Below, piece by piece: positions 5,655 to 6,136 of a stretch of 6,136 nucleotides of DNA. The translations under genes were made by a program, and so were the position numbers. The DNA comes from Acholeplasmatales bacterium (GTDB lineage Bacteria; Bacillota_I; Bacilli_A; Acholeplasmatales; Anaeroplasmataceae), in NCBI GenBank assembly GCA_024696565.1, contig JAILGR010000233.1:1-6136 (forward strand), in the 5' to 3' direction. Each line of letters begins with the position of its first letter. The first letter of the stretch is position 1. Below the pieces are notes generated by a model. It saw only the letters and a list, made by a program, of their open reading frames with translations. It was not told the origin of the DNA and searched no databases.

Positions 5655-6136
5655 ATTCTTCTTTTTGAATAATTTTTCCATCTAGCTTAAGATATACAAT
5701 CGCATCTTTTAAAATCTTTTTAGCATTATCAGTTAGCTTCGAAAAGCCTAAAATTTTTATTAAAGCTCTAAAAGCTCCTTCTTCTGTAATACCATTATTC
5801 TTTAATACTATTGTATATAAGCCATCCTTTAATTCCTCAATAGGAATTTCATCTAGCATTCTCTTAGAATTAATTCTAAGTTTCGCCTCAAATGGATTTA
5901 ACCAATATGTATTACCAATTATAGTAATATCATCAGGCATTGATTTTGAAACTTCATTTTTAACAACATTAGATACTCTAGTTTTACCCATAGCTGTTGC
6001 TGCTCTTTTTAAATAATATTCTTTAGTAATAGGAGCTTCCTTTTCTAATACTAAGTGCATAGTATATGCTAATCCCTTAGACATATATGATTTAAGCAAT
6101 AATGCTTCATCTACTTCTTCATATACTAAGAATTCA
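5641..6136 (-). CDS. C-terminal fragment of a large DUF3320-type helicase (5' end outside window)
   Basis: The frame stays open to the window edge. Twelve more in-frame residues (EFLVYEEVDEAL) precede the first TTG at 6097-6099, and no SD supports any internal start, so this is a partial gene. The ~164 visible residues resemble the DUF3320 region at the end of very large superfamily I helicases (typically DUF4011, AAA helicase halves, a Vsr/MTES_1575-like nuclease, then DUF3320). The first part, VLEKEAPITKEYYLKRAATAMG with WLNP about 45 residues on, fits the family pattern of a winged-helix segment starting 'E-x-P-[IV]'. A second such segment follows (IPIEELKDGL, NNGITEEGAF, ILGFSKLTDN, LKLDGKI). 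The assignment is from remembered family pattern, not a search. Helicase and nuclease domains would lie outside the window. It ends in a terminator overlapping its stop. Confidence 0.65.
   Translation of the reverse strand, partial: EFLVYEEVDEALLLKSYMSKGLAYTMHLVLEKEAPITKEYYLKRAATAMGKTRVSNVVKNEVSKSMPDDITIIGNTYWLNPFEAKLRINSKRMLDEIPIEELKDGLYTIVLKNNGITEEGAFRALIKILGFSKLTDNAKKILKDAIVYLKLDGKIIQKEECLYI

Noticed and set aside
6097..6099. TTG as the start of a 152-residue gene
   Set aside because: The frame is open upstream to the window edge, the added residues fit the same protein, and no SD precedes the TTG.

Overview
The window is AT-rich and every gene I can support lies on the minus strand, so transcription runs from high to low coordinates. 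Trp is encoded by TGG and all five stop codons are TAA, so nothing suggests a Mycoplasma-type code. The mix of genes (PRPP synthetase next to peptidyl-tRNA hydrolase, strong Shine-Dalgarno sites, short intrinsic terminators) fits a low-GC Bacillota, perhaps an Erysipelotrichia-like or uncultured gut Bacilli lineage. That placement is inference and no species can be named.

In transcription order: (1) 6136-5641, the C-terminal end of a large protein that looks like the DUF3320 tail of a superfamily I helicase, ending in an intrinsic terminator that overlaps its stop codon. (2) 5562-2926, an 878-residue cytosolic HD-GYP protein. A catalytic-looking N-terminal half is joined to about 430 residues of very acidic, repeat-built, probably disordered chain and a short strongly basic end. 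It has its own promoter and terminator. (3) 2840-1911, a trigger factor-like chaperone with the FKBP-type PPIase and C-terminal domains but no ribosome-binding domain, with its own promoter and strong SD. (4) 1800-247, a two-gene unit prs-pth with a 3-base gap, behind an extended -10 promoter. (5) 246-1, no protein gene: two hairpins (one a good intrinsic terminator), then about 130 bases of folded leader ending in a perfect SD for a gene that starts just outside the window.

Prs (PRPP synthesis), Pth (peptidyl-tRNA recycling) and the trigger factor-like protein are housekeeping functions for nucleotide supply and protein synthesis. The HD-GYP protein is a probable cyclic-dinucleotide phosphodiesterase with an unusual regulatory or scaffold tail. 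Together with the GC-rich structured leader at 1-139, it is the least conventional part of the window.
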